Below are positions 13,354 to 26,666 of a stretch of 64,000 nucleotides of DNA, piece by piece. Below the pieces are notes generated by a model that had not been told where the DNA came from, made no database searches, and saw nothing but the letters and a program-made list of their open reading frames with translations. Position numbers and translations under genes: made by a program. The stretch is from Pampus argenteus. Taxonomy: Eukaryota; Chordata; Actinopteri; Scombriformes; Stromateidae. The DNA lies in assembly GCA_036937835.1 (NCBI GenBank), contig CM072879.1:7434501-7498500 (forward strand), given 5' to 3'. How positions within the stretch are numbered: the first letter of the stretch is position 1; each line of letters begins with the position of its first letter.

Positions 13354-13492
13354 CTGTTTTCAGCTTGTCTGGACGTCCAAACAGCCAGAAGCCTTTTGGT
13401 TTTTCCCGGCTGGGAGTTAGAGACGGGGATGGAGGCGCAGAGAAGTTTGTCTCTGCCTGGATCTTCTTCTTCTTCTGGACGCTATTCCCCAT
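13354..13492 (-). CDS. nhsl3: nhsl3 (KIAA1522-like) alternative first coding exon, MGNS form
   Basis: This exon encodes 46 residues plus one base, starting at the ATG at 13492 and ending at a consensus donor (CAG|GTAAG, GT at 13353-13352). The peptide begins MGNSVQKKKK and carries a segment EKPKGFWLFGRPDK. From memory, a mammalian KIAA1522 isoform also starts MGNS and has a similar tryptophan-containing FGR motif, which is the basis for the call. Glycine at position 2 followed by a lysine cluster could allow N-myristoylation and membrane attachment, although position 6 is Gln rather than the preferred Ser/Thr. The splice phase (1) equals that of the other first exon at 20851, so both can join the same exon 2. 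NHS-family proteins act on actin and WAVE-dependent cell edges. Exon 2 onward is outside the window. Confidence 0.65.
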
Positions 13493-14337
13493 TGTGGGGC
13501 AGTCCTCAAGCCCCTAAAGAGGGTCTACCATCTTGTTGTCGTATACCATCACATCAATATTCCTTCTCTCAAGAGGTGAGTCAAAGCCAATAACACGCTC
13601 CTGTATCCCTGTGGTCAAATCATTCCTGCTGACACACACGCACACACACACACCACGGTATGTGTGCTAAAGACCCACTGACACCATTCCTGTAAGACAA
13701 ACACACTCTGAGACTAGAACACAAACAGATCGCAACAATACAACACTCAAATCCGTGCTGCTCTCCCAGCTGACACACTTCCAGTAACAGAGAAGCAACG
13801 GCAGCATCCAACACTGACAAGCTCACTACAAAGTGTGTGTGTGTGTGTGCATGTATGTGTGTGAGGATTGTGTGTGCGCGCAAATGCCCCTCCCACTCTC
13901 TGCCTATGTGATCGCTGTGCTCCCAAGCTGAGCATTCACACAGCTAAGCCTTTTCAGTGCTAGAGAGAAGTGAAAACACATAGACACACACACACACACT
14001 TATCTTATAGTCATTTAAATAATTTACACACCTTTCTCTTGTGGCTTAATGACACACATCAGATGTGTACCTCTTCTAATTCCCTCTTTAGAGAGTGGTC
14101 AACAGTTGTCTTTAATGCAAAGTTAACAGATCCTGTCAACACAGTGATGACAGAGAAAACACAGATTCTCACACACACTGCTGAAAGGAAGAGAGCTGTA
14201 TATCAGTAATGTTTATTCCTACGTGTAAGTAACAAAAAGAGGGTATAAATACTGAGATAAAGGCAACAGTGAAGGGATTCAATAATTCAGCTGATCTTAA
14301 CAAGTGCAGATCTTTTTTTCCTTTTGAAATTCCTCAC

Positions 14338-14340
<3 letters not shown>

Positions 14341-14375
<35 letters not shown>
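14341..14375. repeat. (AC)n microsatellite
   Basis: Seventeen uninterrupted AC units. Confidence 0.95.
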
Positions 14376-14377
<2 letters not shown>

Positions 14378-17300
14378 TACATGAAAGTACACCTGAACAT
14401 GCCAACACAGATAAAAAACTAGAAAGAGCAAGATACATGCCAGTCATGCAGATCAAAGCTTGTTTTGAGATGAGAACATTCATCATTTACTTGGAGGAAA
14501 TACAGATGCTGATCTAATGGGTGAGTTACAGAAATAGAGATGACGGAGGAGTTCCAGATAAGGCGCATTTCTTACACCAACCATAACATAGCGATGTGAT
14601 TCAATGTTCAGCAAACATAAAAAATTCCCTCACGTCTTTACTGTGACTTCTCATCTTCCTCATTCCTTATGTTCTGCATCTCTCCACCCCCTCCCATCTC
14701 CTACAATCCCTACTAATGTATCTAACAGTGTCTGATAGTACACAATGTTAACTTGACAATGTCGCTGTGACTAATCACTGATGATGCCAGGACCTTTGAC
14801 ATCACTTGATGCATGCGACGCTGCTCCCTGAGCCTGCGGATCGATTGAACTACTCTATGTCGAGGTGACACACAGAAACACACGGAAGAAGGGAAATGAC
14901 ATTAATACCATCATCATGTGAACCTGTCTGAGATTCTCCATGGGAACAAAACAGTAGAAAGCGAGAGGGGAGAGAGAGGAAGAGAGTGAAATGATGAAGA
15001 GCAAAGAAATGAAACCACACGCACTCCTCGTTATGGTCACCCCGATCATGTTTCCTCCCATCCCTTACATCTTATGTGTGGAGGATAAAAACCCTCCTAT
15101 AAAAAGCTGATTTAATGACTAGGGGGAGAAGAAGCTGCTGGACTGCTGAAGAATTTATAATCCCTCCACTAATTTGGTGTCTAAAGATCATCAGGAGACT
15201 GCTGGGATTTCCCAAATATGAATATAAAAGCTTACAATGTACTGTATTCGTACAACTGTCTCTGTATAAGTGAAAGCAAAAGATGTCAGCATGACATCAA
15301 GCTTCCCTCTGCAGGGTGTAAAAGGATCCGCAATAAAATGCTCAGAGAGAGATGTTGCCTCTTAATGCAGCCCCACCAGAACCACACCCAGTACATTTGT
15401 GCTGGTAGAGTACTCTGAGTTCACTATCTCATCAGTCACACAGCAATGAGAGTGCACTTAGTGTGTACGTGTGTGTGTGTCTATGTGTGCGCTCTGTATG
15501 TTGCCTTCACCTATGAGCTACAATACAACATGGCAAATATGCCCTAGATACATTTAAATATGAGTGTGATTTAACTATGTGTCGTTGTCAAGAGAGATTT
15601 GAGGATTTGACAGCTGCAGGGAACTCAAAGGAGAGTCAGAGTCAGTGTGTGTGTGCGTGTGGTTCATACATTAAAGGGTATCTGCATGGAGGAATGCCGT
15701 TGTCAGGGAATAGTTGTTGGGGAAAGTGGTTGTCAGGGTGACCATCGCTAGGGCTTCAAGTTTAGGGAATTTTAGGGAACTTTACTAAATGTTTTGTGTG
15801 TATTTCTGTGTGTGTGTGTGTGTACCTGAGACGTGAGAGATTGTTGACAGTGGCCTGAATTAGGACCTTTGTTAGAAAAGGTTGCAAAAAAAAAAAGAGG
15901 CTCAGTAGTCACTGTAGATTGAGCGATATGACCTTGATCACATTTACTCTCCTTGGCAGGCTTTACAGCTAAATCTCCACATATAATAAATCTGCCAACA
16001 TCAGCCCAGCACTCCCATCTTGTGGCAAGGCAGTGCTATCACAAAAAAACAACAACACACACACACACACATATTGGACACATATTGACATTAATGCAAA
16101 GCAATCAAAACCAGGCCGAGCCAACATCATCCAGTTGCAAAGCCAATTCAGAAAGCAAAGAACGAGCAGCAGCATTTTAGCACTGCAGATGTTGACACGC
16201 TAATGTGCGCCATCTACAGGTAAGGAGTGACAGCTCCTGCCATTTTATTGCAATGAATGTTACAAATGTTACAAACGTAGTTATTGAAGTTTACTGCTGT
16301 TTGTGTGATTGTGTATGTGACATTGAAAAATGTTCACAAAAAGTTCACACTGCTCACACCACCTTATTTGTCTGGGGGTGTGGGGTGCTAATTAGTGAGA
16401 GGCACTAGTAGTAGGAATTTGTATTACTTATTTTAACTGACAATGTGATACAGGTGTCACACGTATTTGCAAACACCAACTACAACATAGAAAATAATAA
16501 AGCCTGTATTACAAGCTTTGCTTAACATCTGAAAGTCTTTTTAGTGACGGGGGATGTGGATGAAGCTGCAGAACAGTTGCTGTGAATAAATATGAATATG
16601 TGACTTTGACACTTTGATTATCAATCATAGTCTGGCATTTTAGCTTAAATCAGAAACAAACACAAGTGACATCGGTCAGTGTTCCAAGATGTTTTTTTCA
16701 CTCAGTGCAAGTCATTAACATATATGGCTCTGAATATCACTTTGAAGACTGCCTGAATTCCTCAGTCGCTGTGTCATCGTCTGGTCTATGCTTCTCTTTG
16801 CAAAGGAGAAAAAACAGTAAGAAAGAGAGAGCAGGCAGCTGGATCAGGTAAACAGTGTTCAACAGTTGTATCCATTACTACAGGTTACATAACAGGAGCC
16901 ACCCACCCACACACCCACACACACACACACAAAGTCTTGAGGGTAAATCAGTTGTATATTCCTGTGTATACAGACTCCCACTCCCATAGTCCTACGCTGA
17001 TGTTTTCCAGCTGCTTTCCCGCCACATCAAACACACTCCATGTCCTATAAAACAACCTATTAACGCTGATTCCATAAACAATACCAAAGTTTAGAAACCC
17101 CTTCCTATATATGTGTGTGTGTGTGTGTCTACAGTACTGTATGTATAATTTGCATTACATGTATGTATGCAGGACCTTGATATAACTATAAAAAGTTTAG
17201 AAAATAAATCTATAATAAGGTATATTATGACAGCATAGATGATTAAAAAAACATATTCTCATAAAGGGTGATAAGGACACAGAATAATTTAACACAGGGT

Positions 17301-17566
17301 TGTCATTAGCGAGATGAAATGCTCTCCTCTCTTCATTCTTCTGCTACACGTCACTGCATCCTGCTCTACTGTACATCCTCACATTACACGTGACCCAAAA
17401 AACGATATCCGACATCACAGTCAGATCTCATTGTTGCCCTTACAGTATTGCTGCCACAGCAACGTGTGCCTCACAATGCCGTTGCCTGGGTGATGGTGAT
17501 GCCCGGTGATGGATGAAGGTTAGTGGTGTATCTGCTTACCCAGGTAAAATTACCTCTCTCGTCAAA

Positions 17567-17567
17567 G

Positions 17568-17608
<41 letters not shown>

Positions 17609-17609
17609 G
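17567..17609. repeat. (GT)n microsatellite
   Basis: About 21 GT units with one T interruption near 17583. Confidence 0.95.
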
Positions 17610-18027
17610 AGAGCAGTGAATGATGTTCGCAGGGGACATTGTGTGGTTGCATTAAACTTTCACACTCCTCCTTCGCTGCTGCACGCCTTTCTTTGCCCTC
17701 CACTCCCTCCATCCTGTCACACTGTATTAAAGTAGCCCTGAGTTGTGGCCTGTAATCGAGCTAAGGCAACGTTCTCCATGTAATGAGATGTTTGCTCTTC
17801 AATTACTCTGCTAGGTCTGTAATCTGCATTATAGTTAGTGAATCTACACACCCTGACTGTTTTGTGATGTGGCAGCCGCACACACCCACCCATACACCTC
17901 ACGCCCACCTACACAAACACAAACACACACACTCAAACACACTGATAAAAAGAATATCAAGCAAAGAATGGGACCCATAAACAGATTTACAAGACCCATT
18001 TTTGTGCCACAATACAAAGTATTCTCT

Positions 18028-18049
18028 CACACACACACACACACACACA
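18028..18049. repeat. (CA)n microsatellite
   Basis: Eleven CA units. Confidence 0.9.
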
Positions 18050-18194
18050 TAGCTTCACACATGTGGAAAACAATGACTACACAGATGGACACACACGTGG
18101 AATCCCAGGGATTGTGCAGAATGACTTCACCAGTCAAACAGCTGGAGATAGGCTGCGCTAGACAAAGCAGGTAGCTGCAGACTCTCTGCACTCT

Positions 18195-18230
18195 TGTGTG
18201 TGTATGTGTGTGTGTGTGTGTGTGTGTGTA
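18195..18230. repeat. (TG)n microsatellite
   Basis: About 17 TG units with a TA interruption near 18203. Confidence 0.95.
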
Positions 18231-19596
18231 TGGAGGTGATGTAATGAGTGCTGGTGGTGGATTGGCGCCTCCTTAAGACTAGCAATATGCCACTGACACA
18301 CACACACACAGAGATACCCTCTGATACAGGGTTGCACTGGGTCACACACCCTCATACACTGCACTACACATGTCCACATGCACTGATTACACAATAATAC
18401 GCAGTGAAGACCAACACACCCACAGCGCTACAGAACAGAGGCTGTTAAGCAATCTTAGAGCAAAAACATTAATATGCAGAAATGAATAGAAACAGCTAAA
18501 AAAAAAAAGAGAGAGTGAAAGATAGATGTGTGTTTGTGTGTGTGCTGAGAGGTTGCTCTAATTAAAAAAGCATTGAGAGAGTGTTCCCTGAGAGTCCTCT
18601 CAAGGCTGAATGGGGCTTTGTGATTCGTTGTAATCTCTCCTCTCCATCGCATAACTCAAGGCCCAATCCGGCAACCAGGCTGCCACACACGCACACGCGC
18701 GCGCTAACAGACCTTGACACACACACATACTCAAACCGCTCCCAGGAATTCAGCACATCAAGGAGTGTTTTTTTTTTTTATAGGAGAGGAATCTTTGTAA
18801 AATATTGCCGGCAGTCAGCGCTGGTCTGCAGAGCTCTGGATCACAAACAAGCAGATCTGAGCCAGTTATGCAGGGATGACACGGCCAATGTAAATCCACC
18901 AACAACCAAACCAAAGCAACCATTTCTGCTTATTTCTTTTTGGATGAATTCATTCAATTCTGTGACCTGCCCAGATCTTCATCTCACTCCTCATCCCTAA
19001 AACAAACCTAAATAACACCGCAGGTCACACAATCTGATGGGTCACCAAATGCTAGCTAAAATATTATCCATTTGCACAACTTAGTGCAGACATTTTACCC
19101 TGGGAATGTAGACATTTAGATAACCCTAACTCCCTAAGTGGATATAGTGCACAAAACAAGCAGGAAGTGATTTCAGACACGTTAGTTGATGGAGTTAATT
19201 CCACTTGTTACCAAGTATATCAGAATTCTGTTGAAAGAAGCAACAACAAACGTACATGTATTCTCAACAGTACTGCAATAACATTATAATGGATGGACAG
19301 TATCTTTTAAAACTATATGGGTCTGCAGTGAAATCAAAAGACAAAACCAAACTAGTGGGTTAGACAGGGGAAAATGTGTGTGTGCATGAATGGTTCTGGA
19401 GAAGTGACTGTGTGTGTGTGTGTGTTTTTGTACAGACTAATGCTTTGTCTTGTCAGGTTGGTGGAGTCACCCAGCGAGTTCAGAAAGAATGAATTGCAAA
19501 AGGTGCAATGCACCAATTATTTACAGGTGAGAAAACAGGCCTCTCTCACCTTCTCTGTATGAGACAAAGTGCCACAGATAACATAACAATGTGTTC

Positions 19597-19634
19597 ACAT
19601 GCACAGGTGAGCCAGAAAGCTCACCTGTGCATGT
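19597..19634. repeat. Perfect 16-bp inverted repeat, 6-base loop
   Basis: Arms 19597-19612 and 19619-19634 are exact reverse complements (arm ACATGCACAGGTGAGC). Each arm carries an E-box (CAGGTG/CACCTG). Confidence 0.9.
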
Positions 19635-20151
19635 AATTCACATGATTCGCTATTGTAGAATGATATAAGGCATCCTTTCTACCCCAACTAAAACATCCTT
19701 CCTCCAGTCACACTTGCATTATCTCTAGGTCACTTTTAGCCTAGTTGAGTGTGCATGATTATCTGTGATCTGTTTCTTGGACATGCTTAACAGTGGCCCT
19801 CTTCAGTCTTTAAATCAGAATTTCACAGGGAAGAAAAAGAAAAGGAAAAAAAAAAGAAAAAGAAAAAATATGGTTCCCACACATTGATCCTGACCACATC
19901 CTCTGCTGGCGAATTATTAGCCCTACTAGTGGTTAATCTTTGGTTTCAAATAGAGTCACTGGCTGTTACCCATCCAGTATTCATAGTTCTCCATAGATCT
20001 TATAAAACCACAATGTAAGGCATAATAAGGGATTGTGGAAGTCCCCTTTAAGCAGAACAAGCACAAAGGCCACAAAGGCAACCGACCAAAATAGGGTCTG
20101 AAAAGACAGTAAAATTGGATTTCCAAGAGTTGCTGGATGGTTACTACAGTG

Positions 20152-20158
<7 letters not shown>

Positions 20159-20183
<25 letters not shown>
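20159..20183. repeat. (CA)n microsatellite
   Basis: Twelve CA units. Confidence 0.95.
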
Positions 20184-20850
20184 GTACACAGTCGATGCCC
20201 AAAAAGAAGAGAAGGCTTTAGAGGTGGAACAAAAACAGGAAATCGGGACTGTGGTTAATCTCTGAGCTGCCGACCAAGCAAACGCATCAGTAAACAGAAA
20301 AAGGGTTTAAACCACTGTGTCAGTCTACGTGTGTGTGCGTGTCACTAGATGAGGTTATAAATGTACAGACTGATGTCCTGGCGATAACGATATCACTCTT
20401 AACGTTCTATCTTAATCCAAAAGTCAGTACATTTCTCAGAAACATCATGTCATGACCGTACAGTCTAAGACCACGACAGACAAAACAAAAAAAGAAATAT
20501 AGTGGAGCTGCCAAACAAGTAAAGCATGACGTCGAACCTCTGATACTCAAATAACATGTACCTTCAATATACATCTTGACAGAACTTAGATATGCGGCTT
20601 TTATGTAGACATCACTGTCATTGATATAACACTAATTTGAGGGGTGCAGCAAGCTATAAACACAACACACACCTAAGTCATTTATGCAAATATGATAGCA
20701 GTTAGTATTGATTTTGGGTTGTGTTTCAATATTCACTCACCTCTTATCTCTTAGCTACAGTAAAATATTCTCAATATAAATATTCACCAGTGAGTTGATG
20801 CTTCTAGTCTTACCTATTGTCAGCAAAGTATAAAGGTATGACCTACTCAC

Positions 20851-21085
20851 CTTTTGCAGGCTCGTGGTTCTGATGTCCCAGTTTGGCTTCTGTCACACCG
20901 GTACCGGTTCGGTTCAGTCCATTACTAATGTTCCTCTTCTTCCGGCTGCCCTTTAACCAACTGAAGGCCTGTCCCAGGGAGCTTCCCGGCTTCCTGTGCC
21001 CACGCTGAGCCCTCGCCTCACGGGCTAAGATCTCAGTGATGTCCCTGGGCACCAGATCACCTGTAGACCTCCTCCGGGACATCAT
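20851..21085 (-). CDS. nhsl3: nhsl3 (KIAA1522-like) alternative first coding exon, MMSRRRS form
   Basis: The exon encodes 78 residues plus one base, from tandem ATG codons at 21085 and 21082 to a good donor (AAAG|GTGAGT, GT at 20850-20849). The peptide has the block STGDLVPRDITEILAREA, then KPGSSLGQAFSWLKGSRKKR, then NGLNRTG. I recognise this as an N-terminal isoform of KIAA1522/NHSL3-type proteins, the smaller member of the Nance-Horan syndrome family of actin-linked scaffold proteins. The frame stays open upstream to a TGA near 21221, so a longer N-terminus or an internal exon cannot be excluded; the methionine pair is the simplest start. Orientation toward the left edge and the position next to sync fit the human gene order RBBP4-SYNC-KIAA1522. 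Confidence 0.7.
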
Positions 21086-21279
21086 GGAGGTTGGTCCTGG
21101 GAGCAAAGGCTCGGTACCTCCACCTGGATCAGTGTTGTCTACTGTCGGGAATGGGTTACAGAATCTGAAACCTCCCCGCCTCCCTGTTTGACGAACCCTT
21201 CTGTCCCTCTTAGGCCTCGCTCAGTGTCTCTGTTTTTCCTGTCTGTCACCACCTGGGACAACAATGAGATCAGCAGGAT

Positions 21280-21302
21280 GAGAGAGAGAGAGAGAGAGAG
21301 AG
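21280..21302. repeat. (GA)n microsatellite upstream of nhsl3 exon 20851-21085
   Basis: Eleven GA units about 195 bases upstream of the MMSRRRS start codon, so it may lie in the promoter or 5' untranslated region of that isoform. Confidence 0.9.
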
Positions 21303-21661
21303 CAACACAAAAAAATATGCTGAGAATAAAAACCTGAGAGAGGACAGAAAGAGATTAGAGAGCAATTATAAGATGAAGAAAAAGAGCAGACTAATTAGTA
21401 TCGTAATTTGAACAAGGAGATTAATTGGAATAAGACAAACAGACAAAATGAACAGGCAAAAAATGGTGAAAATAAAAGCAGAACAGAGGATGAAAAGAGA
21501 ACATTGACCAGCCTGACTGTTAACAATGTATCAAGAGCATTCACACTTTGTCCTGCTAAAGTTTTCCCCTCATTCGTTCACCCCCACTCTTCTTTTCTAT
21601 TCTCTCATTTTTGTGTATGTAGAGGAGAAGCCCCAGGGAGGAGAGCTGGATCTCTGCAGTG

Positions 21662-21665
<4 letters not shown>

Positions 21666-21701
<36 letters not shown>

Positions 21702-21707
21702 TGTGTC
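21666..21707. repeat. (GT)n microsatellite
   Basis: About 20 GT units with a GC interruption near the right end. Confidence 0.95.
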
Positions 21708-23271
21708 CATGTGTGACATGTGGTTTACATCAGTAGAAAAGTAAGTGTGTTGTACTGAATGTGTGTATGGGTGGGTTAGAGCAAAGAAGAAGCCTGATTC
21801 AATAAAACTAGCAGTGGAATGTGTAGTACTTTCTATTACATGAAGACACACATGCAAAGAACGCAGATGAGCGCACACCCACGCACGTCCTCTACAAGTT
21901 AGGAAAGCTCAAAACAATGTAAAACATTTGCCATACAATAGTGAGAAAGGACATAACTGTATATAACTTACTCAGCGTGCGTGTCTCCTCTCCTTAGCTC
22001 CCCTCTTTTCTCTCAGCCTGAGAACAGCCTTGTGGTGTGTATGTGTGTGTGTTTGTGTTTAGCAGTGTGAATGAAGCTCCATCATGCTCTCTGAACACTG
22101 AGTCCCTCCCTCTGTACAAGGGCCAGCCTCTCCTCCCACCTCTCACAGTGCTGTTAGGAGTTAGCCACACCATTCCAGCTCCAGTCTCTTCTCCCCACGT
22201 TCCAAACAGCTGGGATGTAGCAATTTAGTTCCTTCACTGTGGCTGCAGGAATCATTGCTGTCTCCTTTTTTATCTAGCAGTGAACTCTTTTGTTCAGCTT
22301 ACCTCTTTTCTCTTAGCCTCCTTTGCGGGGATCAGGTGCACTCCTCCTAGTCTCCCTCAGGTTGGCAACCCCTGGATAACATAGCATCATGGCAGCCAAG
22401 AAAAACATTACACAAATATGATGACAACGTTTCCTGAGAAATAATCCTGAGCAGTCCCGTGACGGAAGGTGGCTTGGCAAAGGTGAAGAGGTTCAGCTGT
22501 TTTCGGGCTGATAAGAGGGAACGTTTCTTTCCTGTCGCTGTGCAGCTAGTTGGAAACCTGACACGCCTTGACACACACATACACCCACAGACACACACAT
22601 ATACACAATTAGGATAAGTCACATGGGGCCAGTTACCTTTAAGCCTTGTCCAGTTGTACTGGACTTTAACATGCAAAGCTCTGTCACAAAAATCTCTGTG
22701 GTGAGTTTCAAATTACACAACGGTGGGGATGAGCTGACATGACTGAATGTATGAGGGTGCTTGGGTGTGGGGAGGCACTTGTCAGAAGTGGGTGAGTCGA
22801 GTGCATGTCTTGGGACTGGCTCATCTGGTTTGAATGCAGAGAAGACCCACTGGGGTAAAGAAGGGGAAGCAGCAGGAGGAGGTGTCGCAGCCTTGGGGGA
22901 ACAGCCTCAAACACACCTGTGACTATAGTCTACAATACAATTTGCCAACTGATGGTTAATTACAGGCTAACCTTGCAGCGCAGTATATCACTGTAATACT
23001 TAAATATCTAAATCAAAGTAGATGGAACGTGCATGCTCTTCTCAAGCAATGCCCTGCTTCACGGTCATCCGGATGAACATATTAGTCAGAGCTTAAAGGA
23101 GCATAAAATGATTCGACATCGAACTGTTTATAACCTGTTTTAGCAACAACTGAGCACTTTAATAATACACATTTCTGCTAACAGCAGCCTGTAACTGACA
23201 CAAACAACCATCATCACAGGAGCAAGCTTGTTAATTGAAAAGATAACACATCCCATTCAAAATACAGCTAT

Positions 23272-23290
23272 AATAATAATAATAATAATA
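23272..23290. repeat. (TAA)n tract
   Basis: Six TAA units. Confidence 0.85.
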
Positions 23291-24179
23291 GTGTCTTTTA
23301 TAGCTCAAGATCTTGAGGAACTTTTATTGTTTTTAAAAATCTTACTAAGCACCTATATAAGAACATACTGCTCACATCAGTTTTCCTGCTGGTCTAAGGA
23401 TTGAAATCAATAAATACCTCATTCACAATGCTTCGCTATCATTTCTGCCACTACCTATATTGCTTCTTGATTGTTAGAAATTAATTCTCAACCAAAAGAT
23501 TAACGTAATATACACCATATATGGCCTCTTTGCCCTATTATGTGTTATCTAACTCCTGCACTCTGACTATGCACAAGGTCGACTTCATCTATCGTGCGTC
23601 AGCTCCTGGTCTCTGTCTCCATTTAGCTCCTGTGATGAGGCAGCCAAATTACCTGTCTGCTGGGATTCCTCGGCTAATTCTGGCACAGGACCAATAGATA
23701 TCACTGTCAGTCAGGGATAAGAAAAAAGTCATACAACATGAGGTGCTCATATGTTGCAACTTTAATGGGCTTCATTCCTCAAGGAGTTTTTTTTTTTACT
23801 GTCAGTGACAGTCAGCAACCTTTTGATGTATCTCATGTGCAAACATAAGAAAATAATCTTAAGAGTAAATTTATACATCTGGAGTGAATCTGTACTGAAT
23901 ATTGCGTAAAATTAAGATCAGATTCTGATTGTCATCCTTTCCAAAAAAAAAAGTGTTTTTCCCCCCATGGAAAGGTGACCTGTTGCATAGTTACAGTATG
24001 AATGTGACATGATACGTGACTTCTCTGGGTGATGAGGTTTTGTCTAGTTTCGTGTGTAGTTTTGTGCGGTGGGAGGCGTTAAAATGAGTCATAGTTTAGT
24101 TCGCTCATGCCTAACAGATTGAAATGTTTTAACGTTTCCATGGCGATACAATAAAAAACAGCCACCCTCACAGTATGTC

Positions 24180-24182
<3 letters not shown>

Positions 24183-24214
<32 letters not shown>
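24183..24214. repeat. (GT)n microsatellite
   Basis: Sixteen GT units. Confidence 0.95.
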
Positions 24215-24215
<1 letters not shown>

Positions 24216-24896
24216 CGTACTGTAAGAAGTACAAAATCATTAACCGCCAGAACTCTATGAGCCTACTGGGGAATGTATCACCAATCCTCCTCCACTCTGT
24301 TTCTCTTTTTCTTCATCTCTGCTAGCTCAACTGTTTGCTTCCTATATTTACATACGCACACATATATCCTTTCCCAAGGATTCCTGCTCGAGAGAAAATT
24401 CAACAGCATCTATCATTAACATGTTAATAATTTTGCTTGGAACAACTTGAGGTTGTTGCAAGGCAATGGGACAACTGAGCAAGTTTTAGATCCAGCATTT
24501 TCCTATGTAGTTGCAACCAACTTAATTCTATGCCATTAGTGCAGGAGTTCTGTTTATTCATGGACACGTGATTATAGAGATATACAGGACCTTGTTATCC
24601 ACGGATAATAAATATTATAGAAACTTTGTGCATTAAAAACATAGCCATGTATACTCTATCTCTCGATTTCGTTCAACATATAGAGTCATCCCTGACTCTC
24701 CTCCATATTAAAAGTTTACATTGCTTGGACTGGACGCAGTGATGTAACTGCTATCTATGAATTAAACGACATCCACAGATCAAACAATCTATTGGAGCAG
24801 TTAAGGATAAGCACCTTGCTCAAGGCCTGCAGTCTGTCCAATCAAACAGACGGAAACATATACCGACAGCAACATGAACTCTCTGTTAATGAACTC

Positions 24897-24898
<2 letters not shown>

Positions 24899-24927
<29 letters not shown>

Positions 24928-24950
24928 CTGTGTGTGTGTGTGTGTATGTG
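24899..24950. repeat. (GT)n microsatellite
   Basis: About 25 GT units with a CT interruption at the middle and a TA near the end. Confidence 0.95.
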
Positions 24951-26666
24951 TTAGAAGTGACTGAAAGGAGGCTGCAGTCAGGAAATCCATACTGCCGGTT
25001 GGGATAAGCCCAGCTCTCTCGGACCCGCATTATCATTCCCGACCTGCCTTTGTCCTGCAACAGACACATTCTTTCTGCACCAACTGCTTTTCTCTGGTCA
25101 TTTCTCCAACAAAAGCATACAATACAGAAACTACACCAGAAACCACCAAAACACAAGCCCCAACTGCACTTATCTGTTGTTTTGTTCCACCAAATCCACT
25201 TTTAACATGTTTGTGTGTGTTTATCCTTTAGAAATACATGTCTAAAAAGCAATGTGTAATCGAAAGCACTGAAAAAGGACAAAAAACTTTCCCAAATTAC
25301 ATTCCACAGCCCACTATTTTTATCATCCACCAACTGGGAGGATGGGAGGGGAGGGAAGGGAAGGGGAGGGGAGGTGAGACAGAGAAAGAGAATTGAGGAC
25401 AGAAAGAGAATCATGGCATGTAATAATAGTTTTAGAAAAGAGAGGGAGGCGTTCCAGGTTGATACTCAGCTGTGAAATACACTAGGAGACTCCACTGTAC
25501 AACAGAGACAGCTTTGTCTCACCAGCGTACGACTAGAATAGATGTTAAGAGTCTCTGTTGGCGGCGGCAGGAAGAGGAATGAAAGTATAAACCAAAGTAG
25601 TTCAAGAGTGAAAAAAAGGAGGACAAAAACAATTCTCTGACCCCCACTGCCCTCTGGTTTGCCCTGTCCAGGCATGTTCCTGCCTTGTGGATGTGGCCAC
25701 TCACTGTCCCTACCACATTCCTCTAACTGAGGCAAAAACAACAAGGTTGTACGTTTTCTAAAAGTGTGAGGGAGGTGTCCATTTCATTGCCTTCATTAGA
25801 AAAAAGGGGAGAGTGGAGGTAATATTGTTGAGTCAAGTCTTTACTGAGTGGGCTAATTTAGACGAGAGAAATATGGAAAGTAAAGCTGTAGGAGTTGGCT
25901 GTTTTCGGCTTTATGGCGCCCCTAGGGAACAATTTTTTTCCAAGAGCCAGACGACAGTAATGCTAGCCGTTAGTTCGACCCTAAAACAAAGCAATATCCT
26001 AGAAGTACCGCAGATTGCACCGAGAGGTCATCCATCTCAGGAAATGCATCGCCTTGTCTAGCGGGAAAAATCACACCACAAACCCATAACCCCCAAAATA
26101 ATGCAATATGCGTCGCCTACTTCTGAACTGTGTTCATCAGTGTCACAAATGACCTCTTCTTGACCTTCTCCTTGTCAGTAAGACGACAACTGTTGTTTTG
26201 AAGCTGCTAGAGCTCACATTTCATCGGCTTCGGACTTAAAAGCAGTGATGTAATGGAGAAACTGGATAGATTGAACTGTAATGTAATGACCCTACATCAG
26301 TGTCTGAGAGATTTCTATATGTCTGATAGATACTATCTAGAGAAGAGGAGGTGGGTGGGAAACTTTGTGACCCGTAAGAGGTCCATCAGTTTTATTAGCC
26401 AGTCAGTGTTTGCCTTTGTCTGGACGGGTTGGTCTATTTATGGTCCTTGCTTAAGATTGACTTGAACCTTCCTCACAGACATGTACACACAATAAATTAA
26501 ATAAAGAGAATTATAAATGTTATAAATGGTCCATAACCAGCCACACAGGTTATTGTGTTTTTAGTAAAATATGAATACCAGTCAGAAAAAAAACAAACAT
26601 AAAAAGTGCTGAATTTGTCTTCACGGGGGACAGTAAAGTACTTCTCAGAATCCAGGAGTGGTCAGA

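Larger units (their letters stand above)
13493..20850. other. Intron between the two nhsl3 alternative first exons
   Basis: No coding exon was recognised on either strand. The stretch is unusually rich in (CA)n/(TG)n arrays: near 14341, 17567, 18028, 18195 and 20159. It also has a perfect 16-bp hairpin at 19597-19634. Many open frames here are translations of these arrays (runs of His-Thr or Cys-Val) and are not genes. The sequence just right of 13492 should contain the 5' untranslated region and promoter of the MGNS isoform, but I see no clear TATA element. Confidence 0.5.

Noticed and set aside
17783..18394. Several open frames on both strands rich in His, Thr, Cys and Val
   Set aside because: They are translations of (CA)n/(TG)n arrays.
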